Positions 10,830 through 18,970 of a DNA stretch of 64,000 nt are shown in pieces (within the stretch, counting starts at the first letter, position 1; every line of letters begins with the position of its first letter). The translations under genes and the position numbers were made by a program. A model generated the notes under the pieces. The model did not search any database and was not told where the DNA came from. It saw nothing but the letters and a program-made list of their open reading frames with translations. The DNA lies in the NCBI GenBank assembly GCA_016868195.1, contig VGHQ01000001.1:62001-126000 (forward strand), written 5' to 3'. Source of the DNA: Betaproteobacteria bacterium (lineage in GTDB: Bacteria; Pseudomonadota; Gammaproteobacteria; Burkholderiales; Methylophilaceae).

Positions 10830-11791
10830 GATTAAATTTTTTTATTTTTTACGTGGCGCTTGCTTCTTTAATTGCTAGCTGTGCATCGAATGCGCCAGCG
10901 CCAGTGACTGAAAAAAGAATAGCTACTGAGAAATCTACAGTATTGCAAAAAAAACCTGTCGCAAAAGTGAAAAAAGACTCTAGTCAACCATGTCCTGATA
11001 CTTATATCGTCAAACCAGGTGATACGCTTTATAGCTTAAGTCTTGATTGTGGCTTCTATTACAAAGAAGTCGCTCAAGCGAATGATATTAAAGAGCCCTA
11101 TGCTATCAAAGTAGGTGACAAAATAAAATTTGACCAAGTTAAAACAAATAATCCCGTTATAACTTCTAATGAAATTAAAAAAAATGAAGAGGTTGTCACT
11201 TCACCATTGAAAAATAATGAAGAAGCTATAGCAAATATAGAAGCTCAGCCTCAAACAAAACCAGCATCAGGGAGTATTGCACATATAGAAAATCCAAAAG
11301 CTTATAGAGAGAAATATACAGAAGAAGCATATAACCGAAAGGAAGTTGTAGCTCAAACACAAACAACTAATAATACTTCGTCCGTAACACAAAAAGAAAG
11401 TACATCTATTTTTTTAGAAGATAAAGTGGATTGGCAATGGCCTACCAAAGGCAAATTAGAAAATCTTTTTAATGAAGCACAAGGGCAAAAAGGAATCGAT
11501 ATTTTAGGAGTACTCGGTCAGGAAATTAAAGCGGCTGGACCGGGCAAAGTCATTTATAGTGGTGAAGATCTTAAGGGGTATGGAAAACTTGTGATCATTA
11601 AACACAATAATTCTTATTTATCTGTCTATGCCCATAACAAAGAACTTCTCGTTAAAGAAGGTCAGATGATTCTAAAGGGTCAAAAAATTGCAACAATGGG
11701 AGATTCTGGAACAGATAAAGTGAAATTGCACTTTGAAATTAGAAAACAAGGTCAATCAGTCGATCCGACTACTTTTCTCGGGCAGCGTTAA
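10826..11791 (+). CDS. nlpD: NlpD-type lipoprotein with LysM and degenerate M23 domain
   Basis: An envelope lipoprotein likely to bind peptidoglycan and activate an amidase during division. LIASC at residues 15-19 is a lipobox (lipidated Cys19). A LysM domain spans about 58-100 (DTYIVKPGDTLYSLS). A low-complexity linker follows, and an M23 domain covers about 215-318. The M23 metal ligands are lost: the HxxxD site reads QKGID with no His, and the HxH site reads KLHFE with only one His. This agrees with NlpD/EnvC-type regulators rather than active endopeptidases. Its 3' end overlaps the convergent thioredoxin gene by 23 bases. Confidence 0.9.
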   Translation: MRLNFFIFYVALASLIASCASNAPAPVTEKRIATEKSTVLQKKPVAKVKKDSSQPCPDTYIVKPGDTLYSLSLDCGFYYKEVAQANDIKEPYAIKVGDKIKFDQVKTNNPVITSNEIKKNEEVVTSPLKNNEEAIANIEAQPQTKPASGSIAHIENPKAYREKYTEEAYNRKEVVAQTQTTNNTSSVTQKESTSIFLEDKVDWQWPTKGKLENLFNEAQGQKGIDILGVLGQEIKAAGPGKVIYSGEDLKGYGKLVIIKHNNSYLSVYAHNKELLVKEGQMILKGQKIATMGDSGTDKVKLHFEIRKQGQSVDPTTFLGQR

Positions 11792-12158
11792 ATTCCCCTT
11801 TGGCTTCTCTTTCATAATAATCCCTTACAGTTGACATATCGTGGTCTCTCGCCCACGTGATAATTTCATCTAGCGCTGATGCCCCGATTTGACCGATTTG
11901 GGTATGAATACCAGCCTGCTCTCTAACGATTAGAAGGCCTGGAATTTTATCCACCTGGAAATACTCACCAATTTCTGGATCAGCTTCGATATCTACCATA
12001 CCAAATATAATGTCTTTATTTTTATTCGAAGCTGCCTCAAATATAGGGGTAAATTCAACGCAAGGCTCACACCAAGGGGCCCAAAAATCAACAATCACAA
12101 AATCATTTTCTTCGATTGTTTTTTTAAAGTTCTTTTTTGTAAGCTTGACTGTTGCCAT
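11769..12158 (-). CDS. Thioredoxin-fold protein with CEPC active site
   Basis: A 129-residue thioredoxin without signal peptide, so cytoplasmic. FWAPWCEPC contains the redox pair Cys30/Cys33, with Glu where classical thioredoxin has Gly. KIPGLLIV contains the cis-proline loop. About 20 charged residues extend past the usual C-terminus (DYYEREAKGEFNAAREK). The CEPC centre and tail suggest a thioredoxin-like variant rather than TrxA itself, so I leave the symbol empty. The nitroreductase gene ends 30 bases upstream on the same strand and may be cotranscribed. The last 23 bases overlap convergent nlpD. Confidence 0.85.
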   Translation of the reverse strand: MATVKLTKKNFKKTIEENDFVIVDFWAPWCEPCVEFTPIFEAASNKNKDIIFGMVDIEADPEIGEYFQVDKIPGLLIVREQAGIHTQIGQIGASALDEIITWARDHDMSTVRDYYEREAKGEFNAAREK

Positions 12159-12188
12159 TTGGTATTCCAGTTCTATTCGGTTAAAAAA

Positions 12189-12785
12189 CTATAACGACTG
12201 CTCACCCCATTGATTGGTATAAAAAATCTCTCTTAAGGGCTTTCGCTTTCTCGCTTCTTTTTCTCTAACTAACGCTTCAGCACTAATTTTTTCTATAGCG
12301 AGTGGATAACCAATCGCAATAAAAGACATTAAATCATACTGGCCTGGAATTTGAAATAATTGTCTAGATTTTTCAACATCAAATCCGCCCATTTGATGAG
12401 CCACTAACCCTATACTTGTGGCTTGAAGACAGATATTTTCACAAGCAGCTCCCGTATCATGCTGGTTCCATCGATTAGGTTTTTCATTACTCGAGAAGCT
12501 TTGACGGGCGCAAGCTAAAATTAAAATAGATGCATCCATAGCCCAATTTTGATTGCCCACAGATAAGCAATTAAGCGCTTGCGTCCAGGCAGTCGCATCT
12601 TTCTTATGGAATGTAATAAATTGCCAAGGCTGCTCTCCCATACACGAAGGACTCCATCTTGCAGCCTCCATAAGTGATAAAAACGATTCTTGAGAGACTA
12701 GCTGATCAGGATCATAAGCTCTAGAGCTCCATCTATCACTTAGAATTGAATGGATAGGTTGTTCAGTAATGGCTGGTTTTTTCAT
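12189..12785 (-). CDS. Nitroreductase family protein
   Basis: A probable FMN-dependent oxidoreductase of about 198 residues. HSILSDRWSSRAYDPDQ, EAARWSPSCMGEQPW and IAIGYPLA match the nitroreductase FMN-binding blocks. The ORF track begins 28 codons further upstream, but that extension would run across the divergent promoter into the neighbouring gene and has no family character. I choose ATG at 12785 (MKKPAITEQ). The natural substrate is unknown. A perfect inverted repeat lies in the divergent gap just upstream. Confidence 0.87.
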   Translation of the reverse strand: MKKPAITEQPIHSILSDRWSSRAYDPDQLVSQESFLSLMEAARWSPSCMGEQPWQFITFHKKDATAWTQALNCLSVGNQNWAMDASILILACARQSFSSNEKPNRWNQHDTGAACENICLQATSIGLVAHQMGGFDVEKSRQLFQIPGQYDLMSFIAIGYPLAIEKISAEALVREKEARKRKPLREIFYTNQWGEQSL

Positions 12786-12793
12786 TAAGAGAG

Positions 12794-12832
12794 CTATCTT
12801 TATATTTAAAGTTGTCTCTATAATAAAGATAG
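12794..12832. promoter_or_regulatory. Inverted repeat CTATCTTTAT...ATAAAGATAG in divergent promoter
   Basis: Two perfect 10-base half-sites (12794-12803 and 12823-12832) are separated by 19 bases in the 82-base gap between the nitroreductase gene (minus) and the PsiE-like gene (plus). The right half overlaps a perfect TATAAT at 12819-12824. Centre-to-centre spacing is 29 bases, close to three helical turns. It could be an operator for a dimeric regulator. In AT-rich DNA such a repeat can also arise by chance. Confidence 0.4.
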
Positions 12833-12867
12833 TTTTCACTTCGTTCAAATTAAATAATAAAGATTCC

Positions 12868-13356
12868 ATGATGATTCAAACTGAACTTCCTTCCGAATTC
12901 AAAGGTATTAATCGATTTGCTATTAAAGCAATGCTTTATTTAAATGGATTCGCCCATATTATTATTGGCCTTGCTTTAGCGACGTCGATTATTATGTTCA
13001 CTTGGCTTTTCTTTAATGAAATCAATACCGCAGCGAATGCCCATAATCTGATTCATGGCTTTATTCATGCACTAGGCACTTTAATGCTTCTTTGGTCGAT
13101 ATCGGCCCTTATTTCTGCCAAAATGCGCTACCTCAATGGAAGTAAATTAGAAGTTGAAACCTTTATTGAAGTCGTGATGGTACTTTTCCTTAGAAAGCTC
13201 ATTGTGCTTCCTGTGCAAGATTCAACACCAACATTTGAAGAGGTCGGTATTTGGGTTGGAGGTGCATTTTTAATTGGCTTACTCAATATTTTAGTGATCC
13301 ATTTTAAAACAACAATTTCTGATCCTAAAAAAAATAAACTGCTTCATGACAGATGA
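12868..13356 (+). CDS. Putative PsiE-family (DUF/PF06146-like) membrane protein
   Basis: About 162 residues with four hydrophobic segments (near 22-46, 62-82, 96-112 and 126-146). The ORF track starts at 12769, but that extension covers the divergent promoter, so I use ATG-ATG at 12868. The segment LWSISALISAKMRYL followed by VETFIEVVMVLFLRKLIVL resembles the phosphate-starvation-inducible PsiE family. The match is by eye and only moderate. No function is assigned. tadA begins inside its last codons (11-base overlap), so the two are coupled. Confidence 0.6.
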   Translation: MMIQTELPSEFKGINRFAIKAMLYLNGFAHIIIGLALATSIIMFTWLFFNEINTAANAHNLIHGFIHALGTLMLLWSISALISAKMRYLNGSKLEVETFIEVVMVLFLRKLIVLPVQDSTPTFEEVGIWVGGAFLIGLLNILVIHFKTTISDPKKNKLLHDR

Positions 13357-13807
13357 AGATCTTAAGTTTATGAAACTAGCTTTAGGGTTAGCAAAAAAAG
13401 CTAAGTTAAAAAATGAAGTGCCTGTCGGCGCTCTAATTGTTTGGAATGGCGAAATAATTGGTCAAGGCATGAATACATCCATTAGTGACCATGACCCTAC
13501 TTCACACGCCGAAATAAATGCTATCAGAGAAGCTGCTAAGGCTATCAAAAATTACAGGCTAAAAGATTGCGCGATTTACGTGACATTAGAGCCTTGCGCT
13601 ATGTGCGTTGGGGCAATTCAACACGCACGTATTGAGAAAATTATCTATGGGGCTCCTGATCCAAAAACTGGCGCTTGCGGAAGTATGATTGATTTAATCA
13701 GCGTTAAAGAAATTAATCATCATGCAGAAGCTATAGGTGGCATCTTAGAAAAAGAATGCGGTCAAATACTAAAAGATTTCTTTCTTTCAAAAAGAAAAAA
13801 GCCGTAG
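13346..13807 (+). CDS. tadA: tRNA-specific adenosine deaminase
   Basis: Converts adenosine 34 to inosine in tRNA-Arg(ACG), allowing one tRNA to read several Arg codons. The 153-residue length is typical. HAEINAIREA (His54, catalytic Glu56) and PCAMCVGAI (Cys84, Cys87) are the zinc and catalytic motifs of the deaminase fold. The start overlaps the upstream membrane gene by 11 bases. The stop codon lies within the left arm of a strong terminator hairpin. Confidence 0.96.
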   Translation: MTDEDLKFMKLALGLAKKAKLKNEVPVGALIVWNGEIIGQGMNTSISDHDPTSHAEINAIREAAKAIKNYRLKDCAIYVTLEPCAMCVGAIQHARIEKIIYGAPDPKTGACGSMIDLISVKEINHHAEAIGGILEKECGQILKDFFLSKRKKP

Positions 13808-13824
13808 AAAACTACGGCTTTTTT
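13801..13824. terminator. Bidirectional intrinsic terminator between tadA and the BI-1 gene
   Basis: The perfect 7-bp stem GCCGTAG/CTACGGC with an AAAA loop is flanked by an A-run on the left and a T-run on the right. It can therefore stop tadA transcription (plus) and the convergent BI-1 gene (minus). The stop codon of tadA is in the left arm. Confidence 0.9.
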
Positions 13825-13839
13825 ATTTCAATCGAACGA

Positions 13840-14523
13840 TTAGTCTCTGTTGCCTAAAATAGCCATTAACAACTGAAGTAAATTAACAAACAAATTATAG
13901 ATGTTCATATAAAGCGCCAAAGTTGCCATGATGTAGTTTGTTTCTCCGCCATTCACAATTCGACTTACGTCATAAAGAATGAATCCAGAAAATAATAAGA
14001 CTGCAACGCCAGATAATGCTAAAGCCATGGCAGGCACTTGGAAAAATAAATTAGCAAGAGAAGCTAAGATGAGAAGGATGATACCAATCATCAAAAATTT
14101 TCCCATAAAGCTAAAATCTTTTTTGGTAGTAGTTGCGATCGTCGCTAAAGTTAAAAATATAGCTGCTGTGCCACCTGCAGCAAGACCAACGATTTGAGCA
14201 CCATTGCTTAGATTAAACGCTACTTGAAGAATTGGACCTAACATCACACCTAAAAACAAAGTCAGCGCTAATAATAAAACAACACCTAGACTATTGTTAC
14301 GATTTGCTTGAATCGCAAAAAATAAACCAAAAATACCAGCCATCAGCATAATGGCAAACATAATAGGATGTTGTTGAGCAAATAAAAAGTTCATGCTCAT
14401 GCCTATGTAAGCGCCAATTGTTGTTGGGATCAGAGACAAACCAAGTAAAGCATAAGTATTTCTTAGTACTTTATTTGTCGCAAGTGTTGATTGCGACTGG
14501 CTTTCAATTCTTACATTTTCCAT
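13840..14523 (-). CDS. Bax inhibitor-1 / YccA family membrane protein
   Basis: A 227-residue inner-membrane protein with seven hydrophobic segments. The family features are the N-terminal NKVLRNTYALLGLSLIPT, the central FFAIQANRNNS and the C-terminal ILYDVSRIVNGGETNYIMATLALYMNIYNLFVNLLQLL. E. coli YccA modulates FtsH, and other members leak calcium, so the role here is only broadly inferred. A strong ribosome binding site (AGAGGA) and a TATAAT precede it. It ends against the shared terminator with tadA. Confidence 0.9.
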   Translation of the reverse strand: MENVRIESQSQSTLATNKVLRNTYALLGLSLIPTTIGAYIGMSMNFLFAQQHPIMFAIMLMAGIFGLFFAIQANRNNSLGVVLLLALTLFLGVMLGPILQVAFNLSNGAQIVGLAAGGTAAIFLTLATIATTTKKDFSFMGKFLMIGIILLILASLANLFFQVPAMALALSGVAVLLFSGFILYDVSRIVNGGETNYIMATLALYMNIYNLFVNLLQLLMAILGNRD

Positions 14524-14560
14524 ATTTTTTCCTCTTAAAAGTTTTTAATACTTTGTATAG

Positions 14561-14587
14561 ATTATAGAACCTATCAAATAGTTTCAA
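14561..14587 (-). promoter_or_regulatory. Probable promoter of the BI-1 family gene
   Basis: On the minus strand TTGAAA (14587-14582) and a perfect TATAAT (14566-14561) are spaced 15 bases apart, short of the ideal 17. The AAGAGGAAAA ribosome binding site follows before ATG at 14523. Confidence 0.4.
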
Positions 14588-14604
14588 TATTCATTTGCAT
14601 TATT

Positions 14605-15624
14605 TTATATAGCCATGATTTGACTTGTCATCTCTTTGAAACATTTTTCTTGGATCATTTTTAAGGCTTCAGCAGGATCTTTAGTGCCTTTCATTGAAAG
14701 AAGTCTTGAAATACTCTCGGATGATATTTTCCAATCTAAATTAAGTAAAACCTCATCAACCAGCTGGGGGCTGTTACATAACAAGATCATATCGCATCCA
14801 GCTTCGAGGGCCTTTAAAATCCTATCTTTCATTTCACCGCCAAGTATGGCACCTTTCATGCTCATATCATCGCTAAAAATAGCGCCTTTAAAATGAAATT
14901 TTTCTCTTAATTGTTCTTTAAGCCAGAAACTTGAAAATCCTGCGGGATGTTTATCTGCGGAAGAATAAAGGACGTGGGATGGCATAACTGCATTTAATCC
15001 GTGCTTGATCAATGAAATAAAAATACTCATATCTTTAGATGTAATCTCCTCAAATGTTCTGTCGTCTTCAGAAATGCTTAAATGTGAGTCAGCCTTAATA
15101 TACCCATGCCCTGGAAAGTGTTTTCCAACCCCATGCATACCGCCTTTTTTTAAGCCTTCCAAAAGACTCGATGCCAAAGCCTTGATCGCTTCAATATCAT
15201 GATGAAAAGCTCTATCTCGAATCACGGTGCTTTCGTTGTAATCAATATCTAAAACTGGTGTAAAACTAAAGTCGATATCAAATACTCTTAATTCAGTAGC
15301 AATAATTTGGCCCATTAAAAAAGCTAAATGATTAGCTCTTTTAGGATCTTTATCCCAAACTTCCCCTAACTTTCTCATCGCAGGAATAGTCGTAAAGCCC
15401 TCTCTAAATCTCTGCACACGACCGCCTTCATGATCTACAGCTATTAAAAAGTCATGGCCTCTTATTTTTCTAATCATATCTGTTAAAGTTTTTAATTGGA
15501 TGGTATCTTTGTAATTTCTTGTAAACAAGATAAGTCCACCCACCAACGGATGCACGATTCTTTTGATGTCCTCACTTTTTAAAGTAAGGCCCTCCACATC
15601 AATCATTAACGGGCCGATCGTCAT
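14605..15624 (-). CDS. nagZ: Beta-N-acetylhexosaminidase
   Basis: Removes N-acetylglucosamine from anhydromuropeptides during peptidoglycan recycling in the cytoplasm. A 339-residue family 3 glycoside hydrolase. The catalytic-loop signature is KHFPGHGYIKADSHLSI, with the general-acid His of NagZ enzymes. AVDHEGGRVQRFREGF is the substrate-binding block, and FSDDMSMKGA carries the catalytic nucleophile Asp. No signal peptide is present, as expected. The queuosine-precursor transporter gene follows 21 bases further downstream on the same strand. Confidence 0.95.
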   Translation of the reverse strand: MTIGPLMIDVEGLTLKSEDIKRIVHPLVGGLILFTRNYKDTIQLKTLTDMIRKIRGHDFLIAVDHEGGRVQRFREGFTTIPAMRKLGEVWDKDPKRANHLAFLMGQIIATELRVFDIDFSFTPVLDIDYNESTVIRDRAFHHDIEAIKALASSLLEGLKKGGMHGVGKHFPGHGYIKADSHLSISEDDRTFEEITSKDMSIFISLIKHGLNAVMPSHVLYSSADKHPAGFSSFWLKEQLREKFHFKGAIFSDDMSMKGAILGGEMKDRILKALEAGCDMILLCNSPQLVDEVLLNLDWKISSESISRLLSMKGTKDPAEALKMIQEKCFKEMTSQIMAI

Positions 15625-15645
15625 ATAGAATCGATCTGATTCATA

Positions 15646-16356
15646 TTATTTAAAAATAAAAGGATTGAAATTAGTGCGCGTATCAAAATAATCTATATTT
15701 TCTCTCTTTTTAAGAAAACCAATAATTTTGTAAATGACTGGTGTAAATAATACTTCGGTTAATGTTTTAGCAAAAAATTGCGCCATAATAACAAGAATCA
15801 ATTTGTCATTTGGAATCACGCCGCTGTTGTAGAAGGCCAATGGATAGAACAAAATAGAATCGATTGCCTCACCTGCAATAGTAGAGCTAATCGTACGACT
15901 CCATAAATATTTACCCTTCGTCATGATTTTCATTTTTGCTAATACAAAAGAATTCGCAAACTCGCCCGCTGCAAAAGCAATTAAGCTCGCTAGAGAAACT
16001 CGCCAAGCTGAACCAAAAGCAACTTCATAAGCCTCTTGATTATGCCAATAGGGGGCGGGTGGCAATGCCACAATCATCCAAGCCATAAAAGATGCGAAAG
16101 CAAGTGCAGCAAATCCTGCCCATATCACTCTTCTCGATGCCGCATAACCATAAACTTCAGTTAAGATATCTCCGAAAATAAACGAGATGGGAAAAAATAA
16201 AACACCAGCGCCAAAAGTCATGACGCCAAAGAATGGAACATCTATTTGGGAAATTTTTGCAGGTCCAATCAAATTAGATGTAATCAATACCGTCACAAAT
16301 GCTGCCATGACTAGATCGTAATATCGATATTGATTTTTATTCATATTAGATTTCAT
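15646..16356 (-). CDS. Queuosine precursor transporter (YhhQ/VUT family)
   Basis: A 236-residue inner-membrane protein with about six hydrophobic segments. ILTEVYGYAASRRVIWAGF and the IDSILFYPLAFY region are typical of the YhhQ/QPT family, which imports preQ0/preQ1 for queuosine modification of tRNA. That substrate is known for E. coli YhhQ and is inferred here. The first Met overlaps the end of the L,D-transpeptidase gene by 11 bases; a second Met four codons in (MNKNQYRYYD) is an alternative start. Confidence 0.88.
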   Translation of the reverse strand: MKSNMNKNQYRYYDLVMAAFVTVLITSNLIGPAKISQIDVPFFGVMTFGAGVLFFPISFIFGDILTEVYGYAASRRVIWAGFAALAFASFMAWMIVALPPAPYWHNQEAYEVAFGSAWRVSLASLIAFAAGEFANSFVLAKMKIMTKGKYLWSRTISSTIAGEAIDSILFYPLAFYNSGVIPNDKLILVIMAQFFAKTLTEVLFTPVIYKIIGFLKKRENIDYFDTRTNFNPFIFK

Positions 16357-16828
16357 TGATTAAGACATGATCACCGACGTTAATTTGATCAAATAAATCG
16401 ATGATGTCGTAGTTATCCATTCGAATGCATCCATGTGATTTGGGCTCGCCCAAATGAGCTAGGTCATTAGTTCCATGGATGTAAATAAAACGCTGCATTG
16501 TATCTTGGGTACCCAGACGATTAAATCCAACCTCGAGACCTGAAAGCCAAAGTATGCGAGTTAAAATCCAATCCTCATTGGAGTTAGAGCCTGACATTGT
16601 TGGATTCCATATTTTTCCTGTAAGTCTTCGCGCTACAAACTGCGCGAACAAAGGTGCACCTTTGCCAATTTTTGCGCGCACAATATGTTGACCTAAAGGC
16701 GTACAAAAACTGCCTTTATTTTGACCCACACCTTTTTCTGCAGTAGAAATCACAAATGATGTCACCCATACATTATCATCTTGATAGACATGAAGTTTTT
16801 GCTCTCTGATTGAAATTTTAATATGCAT
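16346..16828 (-). CDS. L,D-transpeptidase family protein (YkuD domain), no signal peptide
   Basis: A 160-residue protein that is almost entirely a YkuD domain. The catalytic signature is IHGTNDLAHLG followed by KSHGCIRM, with the nucleophile Cys and its His. Classical members make 3-3 crosslinks in peptidoglycan or anchor lipoproteins, outside the inner membrane. Here the N-terminus MHIKISIREQKLHVYQDD begins directly with the domain and has no signal peptide or lipobox. How it would reach the periplasm is not visible. It shares 11 bases with the following transporter gene and lies 13 bases after rlmD. Confidence 0.88.
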   Translation of the reverse strand: MHIKISIREQKLHVYQDDNVWVTSFVISTAEKGVGQNKGSFCTPLGQHIVRAKIGKGAPLFAQFVARRLTGKIWNPTMSGSNSNEDWILTRILWLSGLEVGFNRLGTQDTMQRFIYIHGTNDLAHLGEPKSHGCIRMDNYDIIDLFDQINVGDHVLINEI

Positions 16829-16841
16829 AATTAAATAATTC

Positions 16842-18218
16842 TTAAGATGCCGTTTTTACAAATAATGCAATAGATTCTACATGCGAGGTATGTGGAAACA
16901 TATTTACAATACCAGCTTTATCTAATTTATATCCCTTCTCATTTACTAATATTTGAGCATCTCTAGCCAAGGTAGCTGGATTACAAGATACATAAACAAT
17001 CACTGAGGGATTAATTTCCTCATCAATGAGCTGAACTAATTCAAACGCCCCATCTCTAGGAGGATCAATCAGCCATTTATTTGCATGACCCAATTTTAAT
17101 AATATTTCCTTATGGATTTCAAATAAATTGATACATTGATATTCCACAAAATCATTTAAGTGATTTTCATCTCGACATTGTTTTGCTCTTTCTATCAGTG
17201 ATGCTGAGCCTTCGATACCAGTCACTTTTGCACCACTTATTGCAATAGGTAATGTGAAATTTCCAAGCCCACAGAAGAAATCAAAAATACGTTCATCTTT
17301 TGAGGGCTTTAATAGACTCATCGCTCTTCTAACTAATACTTGATTAATAAAAGGATTAATTTGTGTAAAGTCATAAGGCATAAAACTAAACTTTAGACCA
17401 AACTCTTTTAGAGTATAAGAGAGCTTCACGTCATCTTTCTTTGATAACGGTTTCACTGTTTCAGGGCCTTTAGATTGCGTCCAAAATTGGACGGAATATT
17501 GACTTGAGAATGCATTTAAAAGTACTTCATCACTTAAATCTAGCTTTTCTAAAATTCTTAATGCCAATACTAAATATTTTTGATCCGCTGCAAATTCAAT
17601 CTGAGGTATTTTGTCTTTGATAGAAAGCTGAGTAATCAAGTCTTGAAGCGGGGGCAGGATATCAGAGAGATTTTGAGGTAATATTTCGCAGCTGGAAATA
17701 TCAGCAATAAGATGTGTTCTTTTTTCATTAAAACCCACAAGTGCTTTATTTTTCTTAACAACAAATTTAACCCTTAGTCGGCCTTTATATCGGTAACGCC
17801 AGGAGGGCCCTGCAAGTGGTGTTAAGATTAATTCGGATTTAACCTTACCAATTCTAGATAATGTATTTTCAAATACTCTTTGCTTAGCTGCAATTTGCGC
17901 TTGAAACTCAAAATGCTGCATAGAACAACCGCCACATCGATTAAAGTGATCGCATTTAGGCTTTACTCTTAAATTAGATTGTCGAATCACTCTATGTGTA
18001 AAAGCGATTTCATAGCTTGGCTTTCTCACATAAGACTCACACTCAACCAACTCGCCTTGAAGTGCACCTTCTACGAAAATAGCTTTACCATCAATATGAC
18101 TGACACCCCTACCCTCTTGATCAATATTTTCTATTGTGGCGAGTAATAATTTTTTTTTAGATTTAATGTCGTCTTGCATTGAGGAAGACTTAAGATTTCC
18201 AGGCGGACAAAAACTCAT
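16842..18218 (-). CDS. rlmD: 23S rRNA (uracil1939-C5)-methyltransferase
   Basis: Methylates U1939 of 23S rRNA. A TRAM domain lies at about residues 25-85. The iron-sulfur motif is CDHFNRCGGC with a further Cys (ISSCEIL) near 175. The SAM motif is FDFFCGLGNFTLP. IDPPRDGA and VSCNPATLARD carry the catalytic base and nucleophile Cys regions. The listed ATG overlaps the upstream exonuclease gene by 29 bases; the in-frame ATG at 18179 (MQDDIKSKKK), 11 bases after the upstream stop, is an equally plausible start. Neither has a strong ribosome binding site. Confidence 0.93.
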   Translation of the reverse strand: MSFCPPGNLKSSSMQDDIKSKKKLLLATIENIDQEGRGVSHIDGKAIFVEGALQGELVECESYVRKPSYEIAFTHRVIRQSNLRVKPKCDHFNRCGGCSMQHFEFQAQIAAKQRVFENTLSRIGKVKSELILTPLAGPSWRYRYKGRLRVKFVVKKNKALVGFNEKRTHLIADISSCEILPQNLSDILPPLQDLITQLSIKDKIPQIEFAADQKYLVLALRILEKLDLSDEVLLNAFSSQYSVQFWTQSKGPETVKPLSKKDDVKLSYTLKEFGLKFSFMPYDFTQINPFINQVLVRRAMSLLKPSKDERIFDFFCGLGNFTLPIAISGAKVTGIEGSASLIERAKQCRDENHLNDFVEYQCINLFEIHKEILLKLGHANKWLIDPPRDGAFELVQLIDEEINPSVIVYVSCNPATLARDAQILVNEKGYKLDKAGIVNMFPHTSHVESIALFVKTAS

Positions 18219-18966
18219 CCCAATAATCTTTTTGATATTCTTTAATCGTATTTTTAACTAAATTAATTTCAGCATCATATTCGTTTTGATTAAGTTGGCC
18301 TCGGATTAATTGAAATTTAAGATAAACAAGATAAGTATTCGCAACATCAGTTTCGCAATAGTCTCTTATCGATTGAATATCTCCTTCTCTAAAGGTATCC
18401 CAAACTTTTCCGCCATCCATACCTAACTTACCTGGGAAGCCACAAAGCTTTGCAATATCATCTAATGGAGCATTATTTTTACCCTGGAACATAGCTAAAA
18501 ATTCCATTAAATCTGTATGGCGTGTGTGATATCGGCTTAAATAATTATTCCATTTAAAATCCTTATCAATCTCACCCATATCTAAATATTTGGAAGCATT
18601 AATGCCATAAATCAAAGCTCTGTAATTTAATACAGGTAGATCAAATCCTGATCCATTCCACGATACAAGTGTAGGGGTATACTTATCAATACCATCAAAA
18701 AAACGCTGAATAACTTCTTCTTCGGAATCGTCAATATCTCCCAATGTCCATATTTTTAATTGATCTCTTTCCCGAAGAACACATGAGATCGCTACAATTT
18801 TTTGAAGATGGTGATGTAGAAAATCCGAGCCATTTTTTTGTCTTCTTTTGTAAGTAGCAGCATTCACAACATCATCATCAGAAAAATAATTATCTAATGT
18901 ATATAAAGATCTAATACCTTGAATATCAGGAATGGTTTCGATATCAAATACTAAAATAGGAGTCAA
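18190..18966 (-). CDS. Predicted 3'-5' exonuclease, PolB-like family
   Basis: A 258-residue DnaQ/PolB-type 3'-5' exonuclease. VFDIETIPD is the Exo I motif with metal-binding Asp and Glu. LVSWNGSGFDLPVLNYRAL is the Exo II region. YCETDVANTYLVYL is the Exo III region. The family (COG3298) has no polymerase domain, and its cellular role is not well defined. It lies between cysM (4 bases) and rlmD in one minus-strand run. Confidence 0.88.
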   Translation of the reverse strand: MTPILVFDIETIPDIQGIRSLYTLDNYFSDDDVVNAATYKRRQKNGSDFLHHHLQKIVAISCVLRERDQLKIWTLGDIDDSEEEVIQRFFDGIDKYTPTLVSWNGSGFDLPVLNYRALIYGINASKYLDMGEIDKDFKWNNYLSRYHTRHTDLMEFLAMFQGKNNAPLDDIAKLCGFPGKLGMDGGKVWDTFREGDIQSIRDYCETDVANTYLVYLKFQLIRGQLNQNEYDAEINLVKNTIKEYQKDYWDEFLSAWKS

Positions 18967-18970
18967 AACT

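Noticed and set aside
12786-12869. N-terminal extension of the nitroreductase in the ORF track
   Set aside because: Would span the divergent promoter and inverted repeat; the family N-terminus starts at ATG 12785.
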